Positions 25,068-34,695 of a stretch of 64,000 nt of DNA are shown one piece after another. Under the pieces are notes generated by a model, which was not told where the DNA came from, searched no databases, and saw nothing but the letters and a program-made list of their open reading frames with translations. A program made the position numbers and the translations under genes. Numbering within the stretch: position 1 is the first letter of the stretch; each line of letters begins with the position of its first letter. Origin of the DNA: Christiangramia fulva (GTDB lineage: Bacteria > Bacteroidota > Bacteroidia > Flavobacteriales > Flavobacteriaceae); assembly GCF_003024155.1 (NCBI RefSeq), contig NZ_CP028136.1, positions 186,001 through 250,000 on the forward strand. The letters are read 5' to 3'.

Positions 25068-26825
25068 ATGGGAAATTTAAAGCACCTCAATAAATATTTT
25101 TATAAGTACAAATGGAAACTTCTCATAGGTTTGATCATTACGATCGCCGCCAGGATTTTTGCCATTTATTATGTGCCACTGATTGGAAGGAGCACCAAGA
25201 TCATTGAAAAATATCTCAATGGCGAGGTCACAGATATTTCAGAAGTGAAACATCAGCTTCTGATCAATATTTTGCTGATTGCCGGCACCACACTTATTTC
25301 TGCATTTTTTACTTTTTTGATGAGGCAGACCTTCATCGTGGTTTCAAGGCATATGGAATATGACCTTAAGAATGAAGTCTATAAACATTACCAGGAACTT
25401 TCCCTTAATTTTTACAAAAAGAACCGAACCGGGGATCTGATGAACCGCATCAGTGATGATGTTTCAAAGGTGCGTATGTACCTGGGACCGGCGATCATGT
25501 ACAGCGTTACCACTTTCACCTCAACAGTGGTGGTATTGATCTTTATGATCAAATCGGCGCCTGAATTAACTCTTTATACGGTTATTCCCCTGCCTATTCT
25601 CTCGTTTGCTATTTACAGGCTTAGCGTGGCGATACATAAAAGAAGTACCATTGTACAGCAATATTTATCGAAACTCAACACTTTTACCCAGGAAAGTTTT
25701 AGCGGGATCGCAGTGATCAAATCTTATAGTATTGAACCCTCTACAACTTCAAATTTTACCACACTTTCTAATGCAAGCCGGGATAAGAATATTGATCTGG
25801 TGAAAGTGCAGGCCTTCTTTTTCCCGCTGATGGTTTTACTCATCGGGATAAGCAATATCATTGTTATCTATATAGGTGGCCGCCAAATTCTTTCCGGGCA
25901 AATAGAAAACATAGACGTACTGGTAGAATTTATCCTGTACGTGAACATGCTCACCTGGCCGGTAGCCTCGATAGGCTGGGTAACTTCATTAGTGCAACAG
26001 GCCGATGCTTCGCAGGAGCGGATCAATGAATTTTTAAACGTAAAACCTGATATTACCAATCCCAAAGAGGAACCCGATGAAATAAAGGGTAATATCGAAT
26101 TCAAAAATGTAAGTTTTACTTATGACGATACCAATATTACCGCACTGAAAGATGTTTCTTTTAAAATTGACAGTGGGCAAACGCTTGCGATCATTGGTAA
26201 AACAGGTTCCGGGAAATCGACGATCCTTGAGCTCATTGGCCGACTTTACGATATTGATGAGGGCGAAATTCTCATCGACGGAAGGAATATTAAGAAACTG
26301 AATCTTGACAGCCTTCGTAAAAGTATAGGATATGTGCCGCAGGACGCTTTCCTTTTTAGTGACAGCATCAGGAATAATATCAACTTCGGTAAAACTGAAG
26401 CCGACGAAAAGGAAATCATTCAGGCAGCCAAAAATGCTTCCGTTCATAAAAATATCATCGGTTTCAGTAAAGGTTATGACACGGTTCTTGGCGAAAGGGG
26501 AATTACTCTTTCCGGCGGACAAAAGCAGCGGGTTTCCATCGCACGCGCTATTATTCATGATCCTGAAATTTTACTTTTTGACGATTGCCTTTCCGCAGTA
26601 GACACAGAAACCGAAGAGGAAATTCTGAACAATTTGTTCGAAATCACTAAGAATAAAACCACCATAATTGTAAGCCACCGTGTTTCTTCCGCAAAAAATG
26701 CTGATAAAATTATCATTCTTGAAGATGGAAAAATCATTCAGGAAGGCTCACATAGCAAGTTATTGAGCCAGAGTGGATATTATAAAGAGTTGTACGCAAA
26801 ACAACTAAATGAAAAAGAAATGTGA
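25068..26825 (+). CDS. ABC exporter half-transporter (permease fused to ATPase)
   Basis: A 585-residue exporter: six membrane helices (about 17-310) and an ATPase domain (about 340-580) with Walker A GKTGSGKST, signature LSGGQKQRVSIARA and Walker B ILLFDDCLSAVD. The residue after the Walker B Asp is Asp rather than the catalytic Glu, as in the weaker site of heterodimeric exporters such as TM287/288, yet no partner half is encoded beside it. Substrate unknown; lipids, peptides or drugs are all possible. Confidence 0.93.
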   Translation: MGNLKHLNKYFYKYKWKLLIGLIITIAARIFAIYYVPLIGRSTKIIEKYLNGEVTDISEVKHQLLINILLIAGTTLISAFFTFLMRQTFIVVSRHMEYDLKNEVYKHYQELSLNFYKKNRTGDLMNRISDDVSKVRMYLGPAIMYSVTTFTSTVVVLIFMIKSAPELTLYTVIPLPILSFAIYRLSVAIHKRSTIVQQYLSKLNTFTQESFSGIAVIKSYSIEPSTTSNFTTLSNASRDKNIDLVKVQAFFFPLMVLLIGISNIIVIYIGGRQILSGQIENIDVLVEFILYVNMLTWPVASIGWVTSLVQQADASQERINEFLNVKPDITNPKEEPDEIKGNIEFKNVSFTYDDTNITALKDVSFKIDSGQTLAIIGKTGSGKSTILELIGRLYDIDEGEILIDGRNIKKLNLDSLRKSIGYVPQDAFLFSDSIRNNINFGKTEADEKEIIQAAKNASVHKNIIGFSKGYDTVLGERGITLSGGQKQRVSIARAIIHDPEILLFDDCLSAVDTETEEEILNNLFEITKNKTTIIVSHRVSSAKNADKIIILEDGKIIQEGSHSKLLSQSGYYKELYAKQLNEKEM

Positions 26826-26896
26826 AAATTTTTTGTTAGATGTTAAAAATTTTTAGATTTTTGAGCATCATAACAAACCATTAAAGAATTTATTTT

Positions 26897-27286
26897 ATGA
26901 GCGACAAGGATATGATGGAGAAAGAAGAAATATTCTCTAAAGTTTTAAGAGCGGGAAGAAGAACCTACTTCTTTGATGTTAGATCCACCCGCGCAGAGGA
27001 CTACTACCTTACAATCACTGAAAGCAAAAAATTCACTAATGATGATGGTTCTTTCTATTACAAAAAACACAAAATCTATCTTTACAAGGAAGATTTTGAC
27101 GGATTTAAAGAAATCCTTGAAGAAATGACCAATTATATCATTGATGAAAAAGGAGAAGAAGTGATTAGCGAACGTCACCAGAAGGATTTCAAAAAGGAAT
27201 ATGATGATGAGAAAGCTCCGGCAACGGCAGCTTCGGCTTCAACAAGTCCTGAAAAATTCACAGATCTTAGTTTCGACGATATTTAG
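26897..27286 (+). CDS. DUF3276 (PUR-alpha-like) protein
   Basis: A 129-residue cytosolic protein. Residues about 8-95 match DUF3276, a Bacteroidota family with the PUR nucleic-acid-binding fold: EIFSKVLRAGRRTYFFDVRS, then ITESKKF and a KKHKIYLYKEDFDGF stretch. Members bind single-stranded nucleic acid. The C-terminal tail is low in complexity (Ala/Thr/Ser). It is followed by a strong terminator, so it is probably a single-gene unit. Confidence 0.93.
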   Translation: MSDKDMMEKEEIFSKVLRAGRRTYFFDVRSTRAEDYYLTITESKKFTNDDGSFYYKKHKIYLYKEDFDGFKEILEEMTNYIIDEKGEEVISERHQKDFKKEYDDEKAPATAASASTSPEKFTDLSFDDI

Positions 27287-27310
27287 GAACAAAATATCCT
27301 GTAATCGATA

Positions 27311-27339
27311 AAACCGTCCCGAACAGGGCGGTTTTTTTT
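27311..27339 (+). terminator. terminator of the DUF3276 gene
   Basis: AAACCG-CCC and GGGCGGTTT arms with loop GAACA followed by a run of T, 25 bases past the stop codon. Confidence 0.85.
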
Positions 27340-27364
27340 ATATTAGATTTCTAAAAAAAATTAA

Positions 27365-29872
27365 ATGCGAAAACTCCTACTTTTATTTCTTTTTATTAGC
27401 CTACAACTTCAGGCTCAAACAGAAGAAATCACTCTGGATTATTATCTTCCCGACAATGTAAATTACAATCCTGAAATCCCTGTTCCTCAGGATATTATTG
27501 GCTTTGTTCCCGGTGAATGGCATGTCACGCATGACCTGCTGTTAAATTACATGAATAAGCTCGCAGAAGTTTCACCGCGTATAAATATTGAAAATCGCGG
27601 AACGACCTATGAAGGGCGGCCTTTGGTTTTACTCACCATTTCTTCCCCTGAAAATCTTCAAAATATTGAACAAATAAGGCAGAATCATCTTAAACTGATC
27701 GAAAAAAATTCCGAAGCGGTAAACACTAAAAATATGCCTGTGGTGATCAATCAGGGCTTTTCCATCCATGGAAACGAACCCAGTGGAGCAAATGCTGCTT
27801 TGATCTATGCTTATTATCTCGCTGCTGCGGAAGGCCCTGAAATTGAAAATACACTTAAGAATACGGTAATCCTTCTGGATCCATCTTTTAATCCGGACGG
27901 ACTGCAGCGTTTCGCTTACTGGGCGAATACGAACAGAAGCAAAAATATCAATCCCGATCCTCAGGACCGTGAATATGACGAGGTATGGCCGGGCGGGAGA
28001 ACCAACCACTATTGGTTTGACCTCAACCGTGACTGGTTGCCGGTACAATTGCCCGAAACACAGGCGAGGATCGCAACCTTCCATAAATGGTATCCGAATA
28101 TCCTTACCGATCATCACGAAATGGGACCCAATTCCACTTTCTTTTTTCAGCCGGGAATCCCTTCCAGGACTCACCCGCTTACCCCGCAAATGAACCAGGA
28201 TCTCACCAAAGAAATCGGGACCTTTCATGCAAAAGCATTAGATAGCATTGGTTCACTTTATTTCACCGAAGAGAACTATGACGACTTTTATTACGGAAAG
28301 GGTTCAACATTTCCCGATATTAACGGAAGTATAGGTATTCTTTTCGAACAGGCCAGTTCCCGTGGTCATGCGCAGGAAACAGAGAATGGTATTCTCACCT
28401 TTCCGTTTACTATAAGAAATCAATTCACTGCAGCACTTTCTACACTGGAAGCCTCACAGAAAATGAGACAGAAACTGCTTAATTACCAGCGCAGTTTTTA
28501 TGAGAACGCCAGAAAATCGGCTACTGATGGTGCCTGGGCCTTTGGAAATTCAAAAGATCCCGTGAGTGCCTATAAACTGGCCGAAATCCTGAAAAGACAC
28601 CAGGTCGAGGTCTATAGTGTAGCCGACAATTTTTCAGAAAACGGAGAGAAATTCAGTAAGGGCTCGGCTTATATAGTGCCTAAAAATCAAAGGCAGCATC
28701 GCCTGGTGGAAGCCATGTTCGAAAAAAGAACGAGTTTCCAGGACAGCCTTTTTTACGATATTTCTGCATGGACCTTCCCGCTCGCTTTCAATCTTGATTA
28801 TACCGAAAATGCTTCCATGAAAAAGGCGGGGCAGAAAATAGAAAACCTTGAAATTCCGCAGCCCGAAAAACCCGGCAAAAGTGATTATGCCTACTTGCTT
28901 GACTGGAACAATTATTATTCTCCCAAAGCGCTGAACATGATACTGAATAAAGGTTTGCGTGCAAAAGTTGCCATGAAAGAATTCAGTTTAAATAGTCAAA
29001 AATATGATTACGGCACTATCATGATCCCGGTGCAGAATCAGAAATTATCATCAGCAGAAATTCATAAGTTCCTCACTGAAGTTTCCGAAGAAAGCCATGT
29101 TAAAATAACTGCGGCGAATACCGGGATGACCAAAGGGATCAACCTGGGGAGCGGGGAATTCAAGGCCTTGCAGCCTCAAAAGGTAGCTTTGATCGTCGGG
29201 GAAGGCATCAGCTCTTATGACGCCGGCGAAATCTGGCATTTATTTGACCAGCGCTATGATATGAAGATCACCAAACTGGATACGCGGAACCTGCCGCGTA
29301 CAAATTTGAGCAAATACACAGATATCATTCTTCCAAACACATGGAACCTTGATCAATCAGCTGCTTCCAGCCTGAAAGAATGGGTTCGCGAAGGCGGAAC
29401 GCTTATTGGCTACCGAAATGCCGCAAACTGGCTTAAGAAAAACGATTTCATAGATTTTAAATCCAAAGAAAATAAGCTGGTTGCAAAAGATATAAGTTTT
29501 GAAGAACGTGGAGATTTTCGCGGCGCACAGGGTATTGGCGGGGCTATTTTTGAAGCGAAACTTGACAGAAGCCATCCTATCGCTTTTGGTTATAAAAACG
29601 ATAAAATCGCACTTTTCAGAAATACGACCTTATTTCTGGAACCCGACGAACAGAGCTATAACAATCCTATCAAATACACAAAAAATCCTTTGCTGAGTGG
29701 CTATATAAGTAAACCCAATCTGGATTCACTCGCAAATTCGGTTCCTTTCAAACACGAAAAGCTGGGCCGTGGGGATGTGATCATTTTCACCGATAACACA
29801 AACTTTCGCGCGTTTTGGTATGGAACGAATAAATTATTAATGAATGCCATTTTCTTTGGAAAGGAGATGTAA
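27365..29872 (+). CDS. secreted M14-family zinc carboxypeptidase
   Basis: An 835-residue protein with a signal peptide (cut near LQLQAQ-T). The M14 domain occupies about residues 45-370; zinc ligands are in SIHGNEPSG (H and E) and the later His in ILTDHHEMGPN. The C-terminal half (about 400-835) looks like a class I glutamine amidotransferase-like domain fused to the peptidase, as in many Bacteroidota M14 proteins (for example KVALIVGEGISSYDAGE). It should release residues from peptides in the periplasm or outside the cell. Single gene with its own terminator-bounded unit. Confidence 0.92.
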   Translation: MRKLLLLFLFISLQLQAQTEEITLDYYLPDNVNYNPEIPVPQDIIGFVPGEWHVTHDLLLNYMNKLAEVSPRINIENRGTTYEGRPLVLLTISSPENLQNIEQIRQNHLKLIEKNSEAVNTKNMPVVINQGFSIHGNEPSGANAALIYAYYLAAAEGPEIENTLKNTVILLDPSFNPDGLQRFAYWANTNRSKNINPDPQDREYDEVWPGGRTNHYWFDLNRDWLPVQLPETQARIATFHKWYPNILTDHHEMGPNSTFFFQPGIPSRTHPLTPQMNQDLTKEIGTFHAKALDSIGSLYFTEENYDDFYYGKGSTFPDINGSIGILFEQASSRGHAQETENGILTFPFTIRNQFTAALSTLEASQKMRQKLLNYQRSFYENARKSATDGAWAFGNSKDPVSAYKLAEILKRHQVEVYSVADNFSENGEKFSKGSAYIVPKNQRQHRLVEAMFEKRTSFQDSLFYDISAWTFPLAFNLDYTENASMKKAGQKIENLEIPQPEKPGKSDYAYLLDWNNYYSPKALNMILNKGLRAKVAMKEFSLNSQKYDYGTIMIPVQNQKLSSAEIHKFLTEVSEESHVKITAANTGMTKGINLGSGEFKALQPQKVALIVGEGISSYDAGEIWHLFDQRYDMKITKLDTRNLPRTNLSKYTDIILPNTWNLDQSAASSLKEWVREGGTLIGYRNAANWLKKNDFIDFKSKENKLVAKDISFEERGDFRGAQGIGGAIFEAKLDRSHPIAFGYKNDKIALFRNTTLFLEPDEQSYNNPIKYTKNPLLSGYISKPNLDSLANSVPFKHEKLGRGDVIIFTDNTNFRAFWYGTNKLLMNAIFFGKEM

Positions 29873-29987
29873 AGAGAGTTTAAATAAATTTTAAGACTAT
29901 TCTTTTAGATTTAAATAACTTAGCACCTCAAAATTCGGGACTTGATTTAAACGTCCTTTTTAATAGTATGCGCAAATTCTTTCATAA

Positions 29988-31778
29988 GTGAAATTCTCCG
30001 GATTCAGAAGTAGATTAAGGGATGAGAGATTTTTAAATTTCTTAAACCGTTTTTCGTTTTTTCTAAGTCTGATCGCTATTTTGGTCGCGATCTATGATCT
30101 GGGTTTCAGGCATCCCCAGTATAGTGAGGAGGAATTAAATAAATTCTATTTCATCATTCTTATTACAGGGGTAGCCACCATCATTCTTCGGTATTTTCTT
30201 TTTAAGATCAAGTTCAGACTGAAGGTTCGGATCTTTGACACTTTGCTGGGATCTCTGTTTTTTATTCTGATTTTGGTGAAAATGGATACTCTGCGAGATA
30301 ACCTCGGATTCCTGGAAAGTCTGAATAAAATGCTCTATGTTTATTTAGCAGCATTTATTTATTTCATAAGGGAATTTGCAACCGTAGAATTTAATTTTAA
30401 TCGACAGAATCTCAACCCGGCGCAGCTTTTTATGGCCGGTTTTCTTTTTATAATTTTAACGGGAGCGGGCCTTTTAATGCTTCCCAACGCTACACATAAT
30501 GGCATTAGCGCACTGGATGCCCTTTTTACTTCCACCAGTGCCGTTTGCGTCACCGGCCTGATCGTTGTCGATACAGGATCTTATTTTACGGGATTCGGCC
30601 AAGGCGTGATCTTACTGTTAATGCAGCTTGGAGGTCTGGGAATTATGACTTTTGCCAGCTATTTCAGCTATTTTTTCAGAGGTCAGACTTCGTATAAAAA
30701 TCAGTTAATGCTGAAAGACGCTACTAATTCCGAAAAAATTGGTGAAGTCATAAGTGTCTTAAAAAAGATCCTTTATATCACTTTGATCGTGGAATTTTTA
30801 GGGGGAATTTTTATTTATTTCAGTCTGAATAAAAGTGAAATGGCGCTAATCTCTGACAGGATCTTCTTTTCAGTTTTTCATGCTGTCAGCGGATTTTGTA
30901 ATGCGGGTTTCTCTACCCTGGAAAACAGCCTTTACGAACCCGGTTTTCGGCATAATTATACACTTCAAATGGTAGTCGCCTGCCTTTTTATCCTTGGCGG
31001 AATTGGTTTTCCCATCGTTCTGAACCTCTATAAATATGTGGTGTATAAGTTGAAACATGGGCTACTAAGAATTCAGAAGAAAAAGGAAAGGATCCATTTG
31101 CCCTGGATGATCAATATCAATACCCGAATTGTGATCGTTACCACAGGAATTTTGCTTGCGGTAGGAACGCTTGGATTTTACGCTTTCGAATATAACAATA
31201 CACTTGCAGAACACAGCTGGTATGGAAAGATCGTCGTTTCGTTTTTTGGAGCAGCAACTCCACGTACAGCGGGTTTCAATTCGGTAGACACAGGAGCCCT
31301 TAATTTCAGTACTTTAATGATGATATTCCTGTTGATGTGGATAGGTGCTTCTCCTGCCTCCACCGGTGGTGGTATTAAAACAAGTACCATTGCGATTGCA
31401 ACTTTGAACTTTTTTAGTCTTGCAAGGGGCAAAGATCGCATAGAGATTTATAAAAGGGAAATTTCTTACGCTTCAGTAAGAAGGGCTTTTGCGATCATCT
31501 CATTATCTTTAATGGTGATTGGAATGGCCGTTTTCATGATCGCTTCCTTTGATGAAGACAAAACACTTCTAAGTATCGCCTTTGAATGTTTTTCGGCATA
31601 CAGTACGGTGGGCTTGTCAACGGGGATCACTGCAAGTCTTTCGGCTCCTTCAAAAATAGTGCTCATCTTCACCATGTTTATAGGCCGGGTAAGCATGCTT
31701 ACCATTTTGATCGCCCTTCTGAGAAGAGTGAAACATTTAAATTATCGTTATCCCACCGATGAGATTTTAATAAACTAA
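29988..31778 (+). CDS. TrkH/KtrB-family potassium transporter
   Basis: A 596-residue inner-membrane protein with an N-terminal extension of about four helices before the TrkH core. The four pore loops are visible: TSTSAVCVTGL, AVSGFCNAGFSTLEN, ATPRTAGFNSVDTG and FSAYSTVGLSTGI, each with the selectivity-filter Gly. It imports potassium with the regulatory subunit encoded 12 bases downstream. Confidence 0.94.
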   Translation: MKFSGFRSRLRDERFLNFLNRFSFFLSLIAILVAIYDLGFRHPQYSEEELNKFYFIILITGVATIILRYFLFKIKFRLKVRIFDTLLGSLFFILILVKMDTLRDNLGFLESLNKMLYVYLAAFIYFIREFATVEFNFNRQNLNPAQLFMAGFLFIILTGAGLLMLPNATHNGISALDALFTSTSAVCVTGLIVVDTGSYFTGFGQGVILLLMQLGGLGIMTFASYFSYFFRGQTSYKNQLMLKDATNSEKIGEVISVLKKILYITLIVEFLGGIFIYFSLNKSEMALISDRIFFSVFHAVSGFCNAGFSTLENSLYEPGFRHNYTLQMVVACLFILGGIGFPIVLNLYKYVVYKLKHGLLRIQKKKERIHLPWMININTRIVIVTTGILLAVGTLGFYAFEYNNTLAEHSWYGKIVVSFFGAATPRTAGFNSVDTGALNFSTLMMIFLLMWIGASPASTGGGIKTSTIAIATLNFFSLARGKDRIEIYKREISYASVRRAFAIISLSLMVIGMAVFMIASFDEDKTLLSIAFECFSAYSTVGLSTGITASLSAPSKIVLIFTMFIGRVSMLTILIALLRRVKHLNYRYPTDEILIN

Positions 31779-31790
31779 AAGAACTCAACC

Positions 31791-32498
31791 ATGAAGTATA
31801 TTGTTATTGGACTTGGAATTTTTGGATCTTCAATAGCCGAAAAACTCACCGGTATGGGGAATGAGGTGATTGGAGTAGATGTAAATCTGGGAAAGGTAGA
31901 AGGGATCAAAGAGAAGATCACTCACGCCGTGGGCCTTGATGCCACCGATGTGGAAGCAGTAAAAAACCTTCCTCTTAAAGATACCGATGTGGTAATTGTT
32001 GGAATTGGGGAAGACAGGGGAGCCAATATTATGGCTGCCGCCCTTATGAAACAGATGCATGTAAAACGACTTATTGCAAGGGCTGTGGATCCTTTACAGC
32101 GAATGGTTTTGGAAGCAATGGGTGTAAAAGAGATCATTCATCCCGAAAAGGAAACTGCCGACCGCTGGGCACAGAAGTTAAATATGGAAGGAGTGGTAGA
32201 TAGTTTTGAACTTGATAGCGAGTATAGTATAGTAGAAACAAGAATTCCACCGGAATATGATGGAAAAGCAATTAAAGACCTTCAGTTAAAAAAGGAATTT
32301 AATGTGATCATTCTTACTACTATGAAGGTATCCCATACTAAAAATGAATTGGGAGCAGAAACTGAAAAACCCACCGTGCAGGGAATTGCAAGGGCCGATA
32401 CCATTTTATCTCAAGATGAGATTATGGTACTTTATGGGTACAACAAAGATATTGAGAGGTTGCTGGAAGAACACCGAAAATTCAAAGAAGGCATTTGA
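31791..32498 (+). CDS. TrkA/KtrA-type potassium uptake regulatory protein
   Basis: A 235-residue cytosolic protein with an RCK_N Rossmann domain (about 1-125: MKYIVIGLGIFGSSIAEKLTGMGNEV, and the ligand Asp at VIGVD, shown here in part) and an RCK_C domain (about 140-225). It gates the TrkH-type pore in response to nucleotides. The gene is 12 bases after trkH, and its stop codon directly abuts the stop of the convergent CsaA-like gene, with no bases between. Confidence 0.94.
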   Translation: MKYIVIGLGIFGSSIAEKLTGMGNEVIGVDVNLGKVEGIKEKITHAVGLDATDVEAVKNLPLKDTDVVIVGIGEDRGANIMAAALMKQMHVKRLIARAVDPLQRMVLEAMGVKEIIHPEKETADRWAQKLNMEGVVDSFELDSEYSIVETRIPPEYDGKAIKDLQLKKEFNVIILTTMKVSHTKNELGAETEKPTVQGIARADTILSQDEIMVLYGYNKDIERLLEEHRKFKEGI

Positions 32499-32837
32499 TT
32501 AGCCAATCTTTAATCCGTCTTTTACTTTCTGGCCTGGAGAGAGTAGCACAACATCTTCATCTTCACCGAGAACACCCAGAACAAGACATTCACTTTTGAA
32601 ACCGGCTATACGTTTTACAGGAAAATTAACCACGGCGATTACCTGCCTGCCTATGAGTTCCTGCGTGGTATAGCGGCGGGTTATCTGTGCTGACGAATTC
32701 ATTACCCCCAATTGTTCCCCAAAATTTATTTTCAATTTATAGGCAGGTTTCCTGGCCTCGGGAAAAGATTCTGCTTTAAGAATGCTTCCAACGCGCAGGT
32801 CGATTTTTTCAAAATCTTTCCATTTTATTTCTTCCAT
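32499..32837 (-). CDS. CsaA-like tRNA-binding domain protein
   Basis: A 112-residue cytosolic protein consisting of a single OB-fold tRNA-binding domain. Motifs DLRVGSILKAESFPEARKPA and VVNFPVKRIAGFKSECLVLG match CsaA-type proteins and the C-terminal domain of methionyl-tRNA synthetase. CsaA has been described as a secretion chaperone in Bacillus; the tRNA-binding role is inferred from the fold. I start at MEEIKW rather than 9 bases earlier. Confidence 0.92.
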   Translation of the reverse strand: MEEIKWKDFEKIDLRVGSILKAESFPEARKPAYKLKINFGEQLGVMNSSAQITRRYTTQELIGRQVIAVVNFPVKRIAGFKSECLVLGVLGEDEDVVLLSPGQKVKDGLKIG

Positions 32838-33011
32838 AATCAGCATTTGTGAGGTAAAAACTTAGTGAAATCCGGCTTTTATGATTAATTTTAAGGAGCA
32901 AAACTGAATTTACTGCAATTTAACCTAATCTTATAATCAGAGGTATTTATTTTTCGTAATTTTATTTTCCTATAGATTTAATAGGATTAACCTAAAAATT
33001 TAATATTTATT

Positions 33012-33653
33012 ATGAGCGAGTTGAAATTAGGAGACAAAGCCCCAAACTTTGATGCCCAAACTTCGGAAGGAAAGATCAATTTTTATGATTACCTGGGAGA
33101 CAGCTGGGGAATTCTTTTCTCACATCCGGCAGATTATACGCCTGTTTGTACAACCGAATTAGGAGCAGTAGCCAAATACAAAGACGAATTTGCAAAAAGA
33201 AATGTAAAGGTCCTGGCGCTGAGTGTTGATGGGCTGGAATCCCACAAAGGCTGGATAAAAGATATCAATGAAACACAGCATACCCAGGTTAATTTTCCGA
33301 TTATTGCAGATGAAGACCGAAAGGTTTCCAACCTGTACGGAATGATTCATCCAAAAGCCGATGACACGCTTACAGTGCGTTCAGTATATGTTATCGGGCC
33401 TGATAAAACCATCAAATTGATGATTACTTATCCTGCCAGTACAGGAAGGAATTTTGATGAATTATTAAGGGTCATAGATTCCCTTCAGTTAACTGCATAT
33501 AAGAAAGTGGCGACTCCTGCGAACTGGAAAAGCGGTGAAGATGTGGTTATAAGTCCTTCAGTTTCTAATGAAGAAGCCGATAAGATGTTCCCAAAAGGAT
33601 ACAAAACCATTAAACCTTATTTACGCATGACCCCACAACCCGATTCAAAATAA
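33012..33653 (+). CDS. 1-Cys peroxiredoxin (Prx6 type)
   Basis: A 213-residue cytosolic peroxidase that reduces hydrogen peroxide and organic peroxides. The peroxidatic motif HPADYTPVCTTELGAV carries the reactive Cys at about residue 46. The long C-terminal arm with NWKSGEDVVISPSVS, lacking a second conserved Cys, is typical of the Prx6 subgroup. It is bounded by a strong terminator. Confidence 0.95.
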   Translation: MSELKLGDKAPNFDAQTSEGKINFYDYLGDSWGILFSHPADYTPVCTTELGAVAKYKDEFAKRNVKVLALSVDGLESHKGWIKDINETQHTQVNFPIIADEDRKVSNLYGMIHPKADDTLTVRSVYVIGPDKTIKLMITYPASTGRNFDELLRVIDSLQLTAYKKVATPANWKSGEDVVISPSVSNEEADKMFPKGYKTIKPYLRMTPQPDSK

Positions 33654-33671
33654 ACCGGGAAGAAGAAAAGT

Positions 33672-33707
33672 AAAAGGCGGCGTGAAAAATTTTCACGCCG
33701 CCTTTTT
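33672..33707. terminator. bidirectional terminator after the peroxiredoxin gene
   Basis: A long GC-rich hairpin (AAGGCGGCGTGAAAA and its complement) with A- and T-runs, between the convergent peroxiredoxin and peptidyl-prolyl isomerase genes. Confidence 0.9.
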
Positions 33708-33725
33708 TATTATTTTGGAAAAATA

Positions 33726-34658
33726 CTATTTAACTTCCATCAATTCCACATCAAACACTAAAATGGCATTTGGTGGAATTACGCCTCCGGCGCCTCTCTC
33801 TCCATATCCAAGATGAGGCGGAATCACCAGCCGCGCCTTATCTCCTACCTTCAGTTTCAGGATTCCTTCATCCCAGCCGGGAATCACATGCCCCATACCC
33901 ACAGGAAATTCCAAAGGCTTGTTCCTTTTATATGAAGAATCGAAAACGGTGCCATCAGCCAGCTGACCTTTATAATGTACGGCAACAGTTTTGCCTTTTT
34001 CGGCCTGCTTTCCATCTCCTTTATTGATGATCTTATATCGGAGTCCGCTTTCGGTTTTTTCAAATCCTGCGGCAAGTTTTTCGAGCTCTGCCTCGGCTTT
34101 CTTTTTAGCTTCCTCTTCTTTTTTTACTTTTTCAGCATTAAAATTTTCAAAGGCCTTTACGGCATCAAAATTTTCAGCATCGCTGCCTTCACGAATGATC
34201 TCCAGTTTTTCGATCTTATCACCCTGCTGGATCTTGTCAACCACATCCTGACCTTCGACCACATTTCCAAAAACCGTATGTTTTCCGTCAAGCCATGGAG
34301 TTTCAACATGAGTGATAAAAAACTGACTCCCGTTGGTACCAGGCCCGGCATTGGCCATCGATAATTTTCCCGGTTCATCATGCTTCAGGTCAGGATGGAT
34401 CTCGTCATCAAAATTATAACCCGGGCCACCGGCTCCGGTACCCTGTGGATCACCTCCCTGGATCATAAAATCTGGGATCACCCGGTGAAATTTGAGTCCG
34501 TCGTAGTATGGCTCTCCTTTCTTTTTCGCTTTGTTTTCAATTTTGCCTTCCGCAAGGCCTACAAAATTGCCAACCGTGCCGGGAGTTTTTTTATATTCCA
34601 GCTCTGCAAGGATCTCTCCTTTTGAAGTGTGAAATTTGGCATATAATCCGTCGTTCAT
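33726..34658 (-). CDS. cyclophilin-FKBP fusion peptidyl-prolyl isomerase
   Basis: A 310-residue protein joining two unrelated proline isomerases. Residues about 1-160 are a cyclophilin ([39 protein letters not shown]); a charged helical linker rich in Lys/Glu/Ala spans about 163-195; and about 205-310 is an FKBP domain ([53 protein letters not shown]). No signal peptide, so the protein is probably cytosolic. Such dual-family fusions are known in Flavobacteria and in protozoa. Key active-site residues of both domains are visible. Confidence 0.94.
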   Translation of the reverse strand: MNDGLYAKFHTSKGEILAELEYKKTPGTVGNFVGLAEGKIENKAKKKGEPYYDGLKFHRVIPDFMIQGGDPQGTGAGGPGYNFDDEIHPDLKHDEPGKLSMANAGPGTNGSQFFITHVETPWLDGKHTVFGNVVEGQDVVDKIQQGDKIEKLEIIREGSDAENFDAVKAFENFNAEKVKKEEEAKKKAEAELEKLAAGFEKTESGLRYKIINKGDGKQAEKGKTVAVHYKGQLADGTVFDSSYKRNKPLEFPVGMGHVIPGWDEGILKLKVGDKARLVIPPHLGYGERGAGGVIPPNAILVFDVELMEVK

Positions 34659-34681
34659 TTTTCTAAATTTTTATTGAGTTG

Positions 34682-34689
34682 CAAAGATA
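34682..34689 (-). promoter_or_regulatory. -7 promoter element of the isomerase fusion gene
   Basis: TATCTTTG on the minus strand, 23 bases before the ATG; exact TAnnTTTG match. Confidence 0.6.
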
Positions 34690-34695
34690 CCCAGA

